A DNA stretch of 64,000 nt from Chromobacterium sinusclupearum. GTDB taxonomy: Bacteria; Pseudomonadota; Gammaproteobacteria; Burkholderiales; Chromobacteriaceae. A program made the position numbers and the translations under genes. Of this stretch, positions 46,951-54,453 are shown in pieces. The first letter of the stretch is position 1; each line of letters starts with the position of its first letter. Location of the stretch: the NCBI RefSeq assembly GCF_002902845.1, contig NZ_PPTF01000068.1, positions 194,164 through 258,163 on the forward strand. Direction: 5' to 3'. Below the pieces are notes generated by a model. It ran no database searches and was not told where the DNA came from. It was given only the letters and a program-made list of their open reading frames with translations.

Positions 46951-47350
46951 GCGCGCTTGGCGCCGCCTCAAGCCACCCGCGCCTGTCCAAACGCCTGCAA
47001 AGCCGCCCAGCGGCCGCGCAGCCCCCTCCATGTCGACTTACCGCCTTCCGCGCCAGTCCATAACGGAGCGTCGCCGCGAAAAGCCCCCGGCCCAGCGGGT
47101 TTGGCGGAGCGCATGCGCGGTCCGCGCCGCAATCGTCAACCACCCCTGGCCATAAACCGACGTTAAGGCCCCTCAGCGCGCCTGGCGCTGCGACAAGCCA
47201 CCCGTCCCTCCCCCGCTACCTGCCAGGCCGCCCAGGCGCCGTTAAGCAGCCGCCATTGCGGCGGTACGTGGCCGATGCCGGCGCCCACCCCCACCCAATA
47301 CGGCAAACCGTCCCGCGCGGCTTCGAGTTGGCCATGCCGTTGCGGGCGCA
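46951..47350. repeat. two diverged 225-bp-period repeats, one carrying a MITE-like left end
   Basis: 46951-47010 and 47176-47235 are clearly related with a constant offset of 225 bp (for example CAAGCCACCC at 46969 and 47194, GCCGCCCAG at 47002 and 47227). On the minus strand at 47147-47095 the first repeat carries AGGGG-x-GTTGACG and, 35 bp later, GCGCTCCGCCAAACCCGC. That 18-mer is identical to the MITE at 901-918, also 35 bp from its AGGGG. No coding gene is recognised in the 46942-47412 gap; a TTATGCACA-like box (TGTGGATAA) lies at 47394-47402. Confidence 0.6.
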
Positions 47351-47412
47351 AGGCAGATGAAAAAGCGGATCGGCATGCTGACTTGCAAAAGCTTGTGGAT
47401 AAAGTGCGCCGC

Positions 47413-47865
47413 TCAGTCTTGTCGCGGCAGGTCGAGCGCAAAAGTGAGGCCGGTGTTTTTCTGCTGATAGCCGATATGACGGTAAAAAGCATGCGCCTCG
47501 ACGCGCTGCACGCCGGAGCGCAAGCGGATGCGCGGGTAGCCCAAGGACTGCGCCCACTTCTCGCAGGCGGCCAGCAAACCCCGGCCGATGCCGAGTCCGC
47601 GGCAGGCCGGATCCACCACGATGCCGCCAATCTCGACATAGCTTTCCGCTTCCAGCAGATGGCCGCCGTGGCCATGCAGCCACCCCACCACTTCGCCATG
47701 GCGCTCCGCCACCCAGATCTCGTTATCGGGAAACGCGCGCACCGCGGCGTAGCGCCGCGCCAGTTGCTCCGGCGTGGTCGGATAGTCGAGGTCGCCGCAT
47801 AAACGCGCCACCGCGCGGATATCGGCCTCCGTCATGGGCCGGATGAGGATCTGGTTTGCAGGCAT
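47413..47865 (-). CDS. GNAT-family N-acetyltransferase
   Basis: The 150-aa protein has an N-terminal ILIRPMTEADIRAVARL segment and the acetyl-CoA motif GGIVVDPACRGLGIGRGLLAACE, followed by RIRLRSGVQRVEAHAFYRHIGYQQ. It resembles PhnO/RimI-like members. The acceptor is unknown. It is minus-strand and convergent to the repeat region. Confidence 0.88.
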   Translation of the reverse strand: MPANQILIRPMTEADIRAVARLCGDLDYPTTPEQLARRYAAVRAFPDNEIWVAERHGEVVGWLHGHGGHLLEAESYVEIGGIVVDPACRGLGIGRGLLAACEKWAQSLGYPRIRLRSGVQRVEAHAFYRHIGYQQKNTGLTFALDLPRQD

Positions 47866-47921
47866 GCCGTCGCTTCCGGAAAAAGACTGATGCTAAGGCA
47901 AGCGGCCTGATAAACCAAATG

Positions 47922-48674
47922 TCATTTACTCAGCCGATGCAGCTCGATCAGCTTGGCGTACTTGATGTAGCTGTTGAAGCAGCCGATGGAGATATGGACC
48001 AGCCCGGCCAAGCCGTCCAGAAAACCGCGGCGAACCAGATAGAACTTGAAGAAACGCAGCAGCGGGCTGAACACCAGCTTGGCGGCGCCCGCCTTTTTGC
48101 CGCGGGCGAACAACTGTTCCGCCTGCAGCGTGGTGTAGCGGTTCTGCTTGGATAAATACCGCGCGATGTCTTCGCCGGACTCGTGCATCAAGTCGCCATC
48201 GAGTTTTTCCACAGGGCCTTCACAGATCACGTACTCATGCACCACGTCGTCGGACCAGCGCGCGCGGCGGCGATCAAACAAGCGCAGCGACCAATCCGGA
48301 TAGCCCTCGCCGTGTTTCAGGAAACGGCCCATGAAACGGTTGCAGCGGGCAAAGCGGTAGGCTTCAGCCTGTGGATTGTCGAGTATCTTATTGATCGATA
48401 AGGCTAATTCAGGCGACAGATATTCGTCCGCATCCAAACACAACACCCAGTCATGGCTTGCCTGTTCCACGGCAAATTGCTTTTGCGGACCGAATCCCAG
48501 CCATTCCTGGTGGATAACTTTTGCCCGATAGGCTGCGGCTATTGCCAATGTGTTATCCGTGCTGCCGGAATCCACAAGCACGATTTCGTCGGCAAAGCCC
48601 ACGCTCTGCAGACATTGCTCCAGTTGCTGACCTGCATTTTTGGTGATGAGCACCACGCTGATCGCGTATCGCAT
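47922..48674 (-). CDS. family 2 glycosyltransferase, WaaE/KdtX-like (LPS core)
   Basis: The 250-aa protein has a GT-A fold: SVVLITKNAGQQLEQCLQSV, ADEIVLVDSGSTDNT, WVLCLDADEYLSPEL (DxD metal site) and VVHEYVICEGPVEKLDGDLMHES. The sequence class is that of WaaE, which adds beta-glucose to core heptose I. It starts at ATG 48674 (MRYAISVVLIT). waaC and waaA lie close by on the opposite strand, supporting a core-LPS role. Confidence 0.85.
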   Translation of the reverse strand: MRYAISVVLITKNAGQQLEQCLQSVGFADEIVLVDSGSTDNTLAIAAAYRAKVIHQEWLGFGPQKQFAVEQASHDWVLCLDADEYLSPELALSINKILDNPQAEAYRFARCNRFMGRFLKHGEGYPDWSLRLFDRRRARWSDDVVHEYVICEGPVEKLDGDLMHESGEDIARYLSKQNRYTTLQAEQLFARGKKAGAAKLVFSPLLRFFKFYLVRRGFLDGLAGLVHISIGCFNSYIKYAKLIELHRLSK

Positions 48675-48731
48675 CTTTTCTATGTTTTCCCATTTATAAA
48701 ATGAAGAAACTGGTAGAAGTCCCTTCATTGC

Positions 48732-49231
48732 TGTGGATAACCACTATTTTTCTTTATTTTTCAGTAGTTTGTTATGCATTGAAAACTGTTGTCTACCATG
48801 CGCGTCTGTGACTAGCCAGTTGTGGATAACTTTCAGGTTTGCTGCAGACCCTGAGTTATTCACATCGCGGCAAGCAGTTTTGCCCGCTGTCCTGTTAGCC
48901 ATTTTTTTGCGACAGACTTGCGCTTCACCAACGGGTTTTCATTAACGCAACTATAAATTGATGAAACTGCTGAAGGTGGGCTTTTTGTGTGGACAAGTGA
49001 AAAAAATCCATACCGCTCATGGTCTTGCCCTGTTGATAGGCATGGGATTATTGCAGCGCGCAACGTTCTGGCAGATTGTGGATAAATATGGTCAAACTTA
49101 TTCACAGCGGCTTATCCACATCTGGTCAGGCCGGATTTTACTTGGTTAACCACAGGCCCGCTCGGGTACAATGCGCGCCATGATGAATGTGCTGATTGTG
49201 CGCACCTCGTCGATGGGCGACCTTATCCACA
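48732..49231. promoter_or_regulatory. dense cluster of seven DnaA-box sequences
   Basis: TGTGGATAA (TTATCCACA on the other strand) is at 48732-48740, 48821-48829 and 49077-49085. TTATCCACA is at 49112-49120 and 49223-49231, and TTATTCACA at 48856-48864 and 49098-49106. All fit the DnaA consensus TTATNCACA. The 505-bp gap between the WaaE-like gene and waaC is AT-rich (for example 48741-48790). The last box lies in waaC and codes for its conserved LIHT, so it may be chance. No dnaA, dnaN or gyrB is nearby, so this is not the usual oriC context. Confidence 0.6.
49142..49172 (+). promoter_or_regulatory. candidate waaC promoter, possibly giving a leaderless mRNA
   Basis: TACAAT at 49167-49172 looks like a -10 box, with TTGGTT at 49142-49147 as a -35 with a long 19-bp spacer. 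Transcription would start about 49179-49180, on the ATG at 49180. No Shine-Dalgarno is seen before it. Confidence 0.4.
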
Positions 49232-50142
49232 CCTGGCCGGCCATCACTGAGTTGAAGACGCACTACCCGAATATCCGGCTGAGTTGGTTGGCGGAAGAAA
49301 GCTTTGCCGACATCGCCCGGCTGCACCCGCAGGTGGCGGAGGTGCTGACGCTGCGCTGGCGAAGCTGGCGCAAGCGTTTGCTGCAGCCTGAGGCCTGGCG
49401 AGAGGTGCGGGCCTTGAAGCGGCAGCTGCGCGATACCCACTTCGATTTGGTGCTGGACAGCCAGGGTTTGCTGAAGAGCGCGATTCCGGCCAAGTGGGCC
49501 GGCGCGCCGCTGGCCGGGCTGGATTGGTCCAGCGCGCGCGAATCGCTGGCTAGCCTGTTTTACGACAAGAAACATACGGTTTCCCGGCAGCTGTCGGCCA
49601 TCGAGCGCAACCGCCTGCTGTTCGGCCGCTGTTTTGGCTATGCGCCGCAAGGCGCGCCGCAGTTCGGCGTTCGCCCAGGCGAGCGGCCGGCCTGGATGCT
49701 GTCCGGCCGTTACGCGGTGCTGCTGCATGCCACCAGCCGCGCTTCCAAGGAATGGCCGGAGGCGCATTGGCTTGAGCTGGGGCGGGCGTTGTCGGCCGGA
49801 CACGACCTGGTGACGGTGCTGCCCTGGGGAAATGAGCGGGAAAAAGCGCGCGCCGAACGGCTGGCCGCCCAATTGCCTGCCGCGGTGGTGGCGCCGCGGA
49901 TGAATCTGATCGAGGCTGCCGGATTGCTGGGCCACGCCAGCGCCGTCATCGGCGTCGATACCGGCCTGGCCCACCTGGCCAATGCCTTGAGCGTGCCCCT
50001 GGTGGCCATTTACACCGACACCGATCCGCAGCAGACCGGCGTGGTGGAGACGCCCTGGGCGACCAATTTGGGCCATATCGGCCAATGCCCGACGGTGGAA
50101 GACGTGCTGGCGGCGCTGCGCGCGCGGCAGGGTTGGCAATGA
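49180..50142 (+). CDS. waaC: lipopolysaccharide heptosyltransferase I WaaC
   Basis: This GT9 enzyme of about 320 aa adds the first heptose to Kdo. The N-terminal MNVLIVRTSSMGDLIHTWPA matches WaaC (VLIVKTSSMGDVLHT in E. coli). The C-terminal ADP-heptose site GVDTGLAHLANALSVPLVAIY is present. ATG at 49171, 49180 and 49183 are all in frame. The last two are favoured by alignment, and 49180 by the promoter position. The stop overlaps the waaA start (ATGA). Confidence 0.92.
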   Translation: MMNVLIVRTSSMGDLIHTWPAITELKTHYPNIRLSWLAEESFADIARLHPQVAEVLTLRWRSWRKRLLQPEAWREVRALKRQLRDTHFDLVLDSQGLLKSAIPAKWAGAPLAGLDWSSARESLASLFYDKKHTVSRQLSAIERNRLLFGRCFGYAPQGAPQFGVRPGERPAWMLSGRYAVLLHATSRASKEWPEAHWLELGRALSAGHDLVTVLPWGNEREKARAERLAAQLPAAVVAPRMNLIEAAGLLGHASAVIGVDTGLAHLANALSVPLVAIYTDTDPQQTGVVETPWATNLGHIGQCPTVEDVLAALRARQGWQ

Positions 50143-51407
50143 GCTGGCAGCGCGCGCTGTACAACGGCTTGTTATGGGCGTTGAAGCCGCTGATCCGTCG
50201 CTATCTGAAAAAGCGGGCGCGCAAGGCGCCGGCCTACCTGGAGCATTGGGACGAACGTTTCGGCCAGGCGCTGTCGCCCAAGGCTAGCGGCGCGATCTGG
50301 ATACACGCGGTGTCGGTAGGCGAAACCCGCGCCGCGCAGCCGCTGGTGGCGGCCATCCGCCGTCAATGGCCGGATGCGCCCCTGTTGTTGACGCAGATGA
50401 CGCCGACCGGCCGCGCCACGGCGGAACAACTGTATCCGGACGCCGAAGTGCGCTATCTGCCGTATGACTATCCGCGCGCGGCGGCGGATTTTCTGCGCGC
50501 TTACCGGCCGCGTTGCGGCGTGCTGATGGAAACCGAGATCTGGCCCAATCTGCTGCATGCCGCCGCCGAGCAAGGGGTGCCGCTGCTGTTGGCCAATGCC
50601 AGATTGTCGGATAAATCGCTGAAGGGCTACCGCAAGGCATTGGGGCTGATTCGGCCGGCCGTTCGGAAATTGACTGCCATTGCAGCGCAAACCAAAGAAG
50701 ATGCGGACCGTTTGCGTCAATTGGGCGCGCAAAACGTTATTGTCTGCGGCAGCAGCAAATATGATATTGAAATTGAAAAAGCGCAATGGCATCTAGCCGG
50801 CGCGTTTCACGAGCGCATTGGCCGGCGGCCGGTGCTGCTGTGCGCCAGCACCCGGGACGGCGAGGAAGCGCTGATTCTGGACGCGTGGCGGGCGGCCGGC
50901 GGCGCGGTGGGCAACACGCTGTTGGCCCTGGTGCCGCGCCATCCGGAGCGCTGGGACGAGGTGGCGCGGCTGGCGAACGAGCGTGGCCTGAAGCTGCAGC
51001 GGCGCAGCGACGACGCAGCCGTGGCCGCCGACACCCAGGTGTGGCTCGGCGACAGCATGGGCGAGATGTTCGGCTACCTGGGCGCTTGCGATGTCGCCTT
51101 CATCGGCGGCAGCCTGCTGCCGTTTGGTTGCCACAACCTGATCGAGCCGGCGCTGATGGGCGTGCCGGCGCTGTTTGGACCATCGGTGTTCAATTTTCAG
51201 CAGGCCGCGGCCGACTCATTGGCCGCCGGCGCCGGACGGCAGGTGGCCGATGCCGGCGAGCTGGTGTCCACCGCCCTGGCCTTGCTGGCCGATCCGGCGG
51301 CTGCCGAAGCCATGCGCGGCGGCGCGGCGCGTTTCCGCGATGCCCACCGCGGCGCCAGCGAACGGATGTTGGCCGTGCTGAAGTCGGTATTGGAGCCGGC
51401 GAGCTGA
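50139..51407 (+). CDS. waaA: 3-deoxy-D-manno-octulosonic acid transferase WaaA (KdtA)
   Basis: The 422-aa protein starts with MSWQRALYNGLLWALKPLI, an N-terminal membrane anchor, then IWIHAVSVGETRAAQPLV and VLMETEIWPNLL, the WaaA hallmark motifs (GE and E for Kdo transfer). The C-terminal part has GGSLLPFGCHNLIEPALMGVPALFGP. It transfers Kdo to lipid IVA at the inner membrane. ATG 50139 overlaps the waaC stop by 4 bp. Confidence 0.95.
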   Translation: MSWQRALYNGLLWALKPLIRRYLKKRARKAPAYLEHWDERFGQALSPKASGAIWIHAVSVGETRAAQPLVAAIRRQWPDAPLLLTQMTPTGRATAEQLYPDAEVRYLPYDYPRAAADFLRAYRPRCGVLMETEIWPNLLHAAAEQGVPLLLANARLSDKSLKGYRKALGLIRPAVRKLTAIAAQTKEDADRLRQLGAQNVIVCGSSKYDIEIEKAQWHLAGAFHERIGRRPVLLCASTRDGEEALILDAWRAAGGAVGNTLLALVPRHPERWDEVARLANERGLKLQRRSDDAAVAADTQVWLGDSMGEMFGYLGACDVAFIGGSLLPFGCHNLIEPALMGVPALFGPSVFNFQQAAADSLAAGAGRQVADAGELVSTALALLADPAAAEAMRGGAARFRDAHRGASERMLAVLKSVLEPAS

Positions 51408-51423
51408 GGAACCGCTCTTAGAC

Positions 51424-51466
51424 GACAAGGCCGCCTGTCGATTTGGCAAGGCGGCCTTGTCTTTTT
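51424..51466 (+). terminator. Rho-independent terminator of waaC-waaA
   Basis: A 12-bp stem (GACAAGGCCGCC at 51424-51435, complement at 51450-51461) is followed by TTTTT. It lies just after the waaA stop. Confidence 0.88.
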
Positions 51467-51481
51467 GGCTGAGCGCGAGGC

Positions 51482-52198
51482 TTAGTTGCGGGCGGCCGGC
51501 GGATTCAGCGGAAAGGCGAACAGGTCGCGGCGGTAAGTTTCCACAACCAGGCTGAACGGCGTGCCGCCGTCCTTGTACAGCACCGCGCGGTGCTGCAGCA
51601 CCCGCTCCGGGATATCGAGGCTGGATTGACCAGCGGTTGCGGGCAGCGGGCGCGTTTCCCAGCCCTGCGGCAAGGGGGACCACAACAGGCGCGCACTTTC
51701 GGTGCGGCGGGTGAAGTTCAGCGCCCGCACCGCGCTGCCGAACGGCGTGTCGGTGGTATCCAGCAGATGGTTCATCTCCGGCGTCAGCCGCGACGGCACA
51801 TACCAGTTGTCCGCTTCGGACAGCACATGGTCGCCGCAGGCCAGTTGCACGCGGCGATAGCCTATCGCTTCGTCAGCCCCCACTTTCAGCTGGCTGCGCA
51901 CCTCGGCGTCGGCCGGTTTGCGGATAGCGGTGTCGCGCAGGGCGCGGATGCGCGGCTCGGCCGCCAGTTGGTGCGCCTCGCACCATTGTTGCAGCGTGCG
52001 GGTGGCGCTGGGCTGGCTCAACAGTGTGGCGTTGACCGATTGCAGCAGGGCCAGCGCCTTGACGCGGGTGGCGGCGTCGTCGCGCCAACCCGGATAATCC
52101 CAGCCATCGGCACGGACGGCGCTCGCGCACAGCAGCAGTCCGCAAGCGAAGGGGAGGAAACGTGCGGCGGAATCCCGCATCCGGCGATTATGCTTCAT
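51482..52198 (-). CDS. exported protein with chorismate-lyase-like (UbiC-like) fold
   Basis: The 238-aa precursor has a signal peptide (basic start, then FLPFACGLLLCASAVRA). The mature half contains LACGDHVLSEADNWYVPSRLT, LDTTDTPFGSAVRALNFTRRT and LQHRAVLYKDGGTPFSLVVE. This succession of strands matches the UbiC/UTRA-type fold, but UbiC proteins are cytoplasmic. The exported location is unusual. Start alternatives are TTG 52213, ATG 52210, ATG 52198 and ATG 52180; none has a convincing ribosome binding site. Substrate and role are unknown. Confidence 0.65.
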   Translation of the reverse strand: MKHNRRMRDSAARFLPFACGLLLCASAVRADGWDYPGWRDDAATRVKALALLQSVNATLLSQPSATRTLQQWCEAHQLAAEPRIRALRDTAIRKPADAEVRSQLKVGADEAIGYRRVQLACGDHVLSEADNWYVPSRLTPEMNHLLDTTDTPFGSAVRALNFTRRTESARLLWSPLPQGWETRPLPATAGQSSLDIPERVLQHRAVLYKDGGTPFSLVVETYRRDLFAFPLNPPAARN

Positions 52199-52242
52199 AG
52201 ATTTTCGCATCAATTAGAATAAATACATTAAAGACCCTAAAG

Positions 52243-52259
52243 GTAAACGTAAAGTTTAC
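52243..52259. promoter_or_regulatory. 17-bp palindrome between divergent genes
   Basis: GTAAAC-GTAAA-GTTTAC, a perfect 6-5-6 dyad, lies in the divergent gap between the exported UbiC-like gene and the CBS-domain gene. It is an operator candidate for either one; no regulator is known. Confidence 0.4.
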
Positions 52260-52370
52260 TGTCCGAGTACTGAAGTCCGTCGGCTTTTCCGCTACCTTGA
52301 AAATTGCGCTGGCCGCAACGGGCGGGTTGGCGCCGTTCTTCCTTTCTCATTGCCCTGACAAGGAGCCGCC

Positions 52371-52973
52371 ATGGCCAACGAATATCAGCCCCTGCCCACG
52401 CTGACTCTGCCACGCACGACGGATTTGGTGCAACTGGAGCAGCGTCCGCATCCGCCCATCAATATGCACAGCCCGGCGTTGAGCGTCATGACCGATCTGA
52501 GGCTGGTGAATCCAGTCGGCATCCGCGGCGACGCGGACCTGCGCGAGGCCCATCAGCGCATGATCAGCCACGGCATCCGCCTGCTGTTCGTTCATGACGA
52601 CGATGGCAGCCTGCTCGGCATTGTCACCGCGGTCGATCTGCTGGGCGAGCGCCCCATCCAGTGCATGAAGGAGCATGGCAAGCATCATGCCGATCTGCAG
52701 GTGTCCGATGTGATGACGCCGCGCGACAAGCTGGACGCGTTGCGGCTGGAAGATGTCGCGGCGGCGAATGTCGGCCAGCTGATCGCCACCATGAAGCAGC
52801 TGGGTCGCCAGCACGCGCTGGTGCTGGAGATCAATTCGGGCAACGGCCATTACGAGGTGTGCGGCTTGTTCTCCACTTCTCACATGGCGCGTCTCCTGGG
52901 CATGCCTTTGTCCTTCATCCGCGTGCCGCAGGCCTTGTCGGAAATCCAGTACTCCCTGCTGTATACCGGCTGA
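52371..52973 (+). CDS. CBS-domain protein
   Basis: The 200-aa protein consists mainly of a CBS pair. First motif: LRLVNPVGIRGDADLREAHQRM then LFVHDDDGSLLGIVTAVDLLG. Second: VSDVMTPRDKLDALRLEDV with HALVLEINSG and VCGLFSTSHMARLLG. There is no catalytic or membrane domain, so it is a stand-alone nucleotide sensor, probably cytoplasmic. AGGAG precedes ATG 52371. The ligand is unknown. Confidence 0.85.
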   Translation: MANEYQPLPTLTLPRTTDLVQLEQRPHPPINMHSPALSVMTDLRLVNPVGIRGDADLREAHQRMISHGIRLLFVHDDDGSLLGIVTAVDLLGERPIQCMKEHGKHHADLQVSDVMTPRDKLDALRLEDVAAANVGQLIATMKQLGRQHALVLEINSGNGHYEVCGLFSTSHMARLLGMPLSFIRVPQALSEIQYSLLYTG

Positions 52974-53061
52974 CACCTGCGCAAGTCGGCAAGAATCGGG
53001 TCGTGGCCGGGCAGCCGCCAGCCTAGACTTCGGGCATCATCGATGACCGGAGGAAAACGCG

Positions 53062-53535
53062 ATGGCCTGGCAACTTGAAACCCTGGATCCTGTGTTTGTC
53101 CAGCGCGCGCGGCGGGAAGGCGTGGATGCGCTGGGGCAAACGGTGCGGCGCGTGCCGGCCAAGGGCGGGGAGCCGCTGCGCGATGTTTTGAGACGCGCCC
53201 GGCCGGGCGAGCCCTTGATTCTGGCCAGTTACAGCCCGTTTCGGCAGATTGGTCCGTATCGCGAGTTTGGGCCGGTGTTTCTGAGCGCCGAGCCGCAAGC
53301 CGATGACGTGCCGCCATTGGACGCGATATTGTCGGAAAATCACGGTTATTTCGCTGAATACGCGGCATTGCGCGCCTATGACGCCGAGCAGACCATCATC
53401 GCTGCGGCTCTGCTGCCGGTGGAGGAGATACGTCTCCAGCTGCGGCAATGGGAAACGCGTGACGAGATGGTTTTCGCCATGCTGCGTTTTCCCGCACATG
53501 GCTGCTATGCCGCGCGCTTGAACCGGAGCGTCTGA
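53062..53535 (+). CDS. DUF1203-family protein
   Basis: This 157-aa soluble protein has PLILASYSPFRQIGPYREFGPVFLSAE in the centre, which fits the DUF1203 pattern (SYxPF..GPYxExGPxF), and FAMLRFPAHGCYAARLNR at the end. It ends 1 bp before the AraC-alkyltransferase gene and is certainly cotranscribed. Such genes often sit next to DNA-repair or AraC genes, but the function is not known. Confidence 0.75.
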   Translation: MAWQLETLDPVFVQRARREGVDALGQTVRRVPAKGGEPLRDVLRRARPGEPLILASYSPFRQIGPYREFGPVFLSAEPQADDVPPLDAILSENHGYFAEYAALRAYDAEQTIIAAALLPVEEIRLQLRQWETRDEMVFAMLRFPAHGCYAARLNRSV

Positions 53536-53536
53536 A

Positions 53537-54421
53537 ATGAGCGAGATACTGACTGTGGAAACGGAAAGCAGCCGCGATTACGCCCGTATCCGCGATGCTA
53601 TCCGCTATCTGATTGCCCATGCCGGCGAGCAGCCGCGGCTGGCCGATCTGGCAGGCGCCCTGCATTTGTCCGAATCGCGCCTGCAGCGCTTGTTCACGCA
53701 GTGGGCCGGGGTCAGTCCCAAGCGTTTCATCCAGCAACTGACCTGCGAAGCGGCCAAGGTCCGCTTGGCGGCCGGCGCGCCGGTGCTGCCGCTGTCGCAT
53801 GAACTGGGCCTGTCCGGCGCCAGCCGGCTGCACGATCTGTTCGTCACCCTGGAAGCGATGACGCCGGGCGAATTCCAGCGCGGCGGCGCCGGGCTGGACA
53901 TTATATGGAGCGTGGAAGCCAGCCGTTTTGGCCCGGCGCTGCTGGCGCGGACTGATCGCGGCATCTGCGCGTTGCAGTTCGTCGCCGACGAAGCCGCCGG
54001 CGAAGCCTGGTTGCAGGATCAGTGGCCGCACGCCGCCTTGCATTGGCGGCCTAGCCAGGGACAGGCGCTGTGCGAACGGCTGTTTTCCCCCTTGTCCGAG
54101 CGCAGCGGCGCGCCGCTAGCGCTACGGGTGCAAGGCAGCAATTTCCAGATCCAGGTATGGAGGGCGCTGTTATCCGTGCCGTATGGCGGCCTGATCAGCT
54201 ATGGCCAGCTGGCGGCGCGCATGGGGCAGCCTGGCGCGGCGCGCGCCGTCGGCAGCGCGGTCGGCGCCAATCCGGTGGCCTGGCTGATTCCCTGTCATCG
54301 GGTGATCCGGGCCGAGGGGGCGCTGGGCCAATACCGCTGGGGCGAGGAGCGCAAGCTCGACCTGATCGCCTGGGAAAGCGCGCGGCTGAGCCGCGAGGCG
54401 CCCGCGGCATCGATGGCATGA
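53537..54421 (+). CDS. AraC-type HTH fused to methylated-DNA-cysteine methyltransferase (Ada-like)
   Basis: The 294-aa protein has an AraC-type helix-turn-helix at about 16-110 (LADLAGALHLSESRLQRLFTQWAGVSP) and an OGT domain at about 120-280 with the active site PCHRVI (Cys at about 252) and the GxxYGxLAxxxG-type segment ISYGQLAARMG. The N-terminal zinc domain of Ada, which senses phosphotriesters, is missing. It removes alkyl groups from O6-guanine and may regulate its own unit. Cotranscribed with DUF1203. Confidence 0.92.
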   Translation: MSEILTVETESSRDYARIRDAIRYLIAHAGEQPRLADLAGALHLSESRLQRLFTQWAGVSPKRFIQQLTCEAAKVRLAAGAPVLPLSHELGLSGASRLHDLFVTLEAMTPGEFQRGGAGLDIIWSVEASRFGPALLARTDRGICALQFVADEAAGEAWLQDQWPHAALHWRPSQGQALCERLFSPLSERSGAPLALRVQGSNFQIQVWRALLSVPYGGLISYGQLAARMGQPGAARAVGSAVGANPVAWLIPCHRVIRAEGALGQYRWGEERKLDLIAWESARLSREAPAASMA

Positions 54422-54453
54422 GGCGCGAGTTCGTACCGCTGCGCCTCAGCCGC

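Noticed and set aside
46703..47143. Minus-strand frame of 146 codons antisense to the AAC(6')-like gene
   Set aside because: It is low in recognisable motifs and runs through the degenerate repeat and antisense to a clear GNAT gene.
47163..47699. Minus-strand frame of 178 codons over the repeat and the GNAT gene
   Set aside because: It overlaps the real GNAT gene in another frame, and the part over the repeat resembles only the sister repeat.
48733..48945. 70-codon plus-strand frame in the DnaA-box gap
   Set aside because: It has no ribosome binding site or motif, and the AT-rich region looks non-coding.
48732..49231. Chromosomal replication origin (oriC)
   Set aside because: DnaA boxes are dense, but dnaA, dnaN, gyrB, rpmH or mnmG are absent and the neighbours are LPS genes. 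I keep it as a DnaA-box cluster only.
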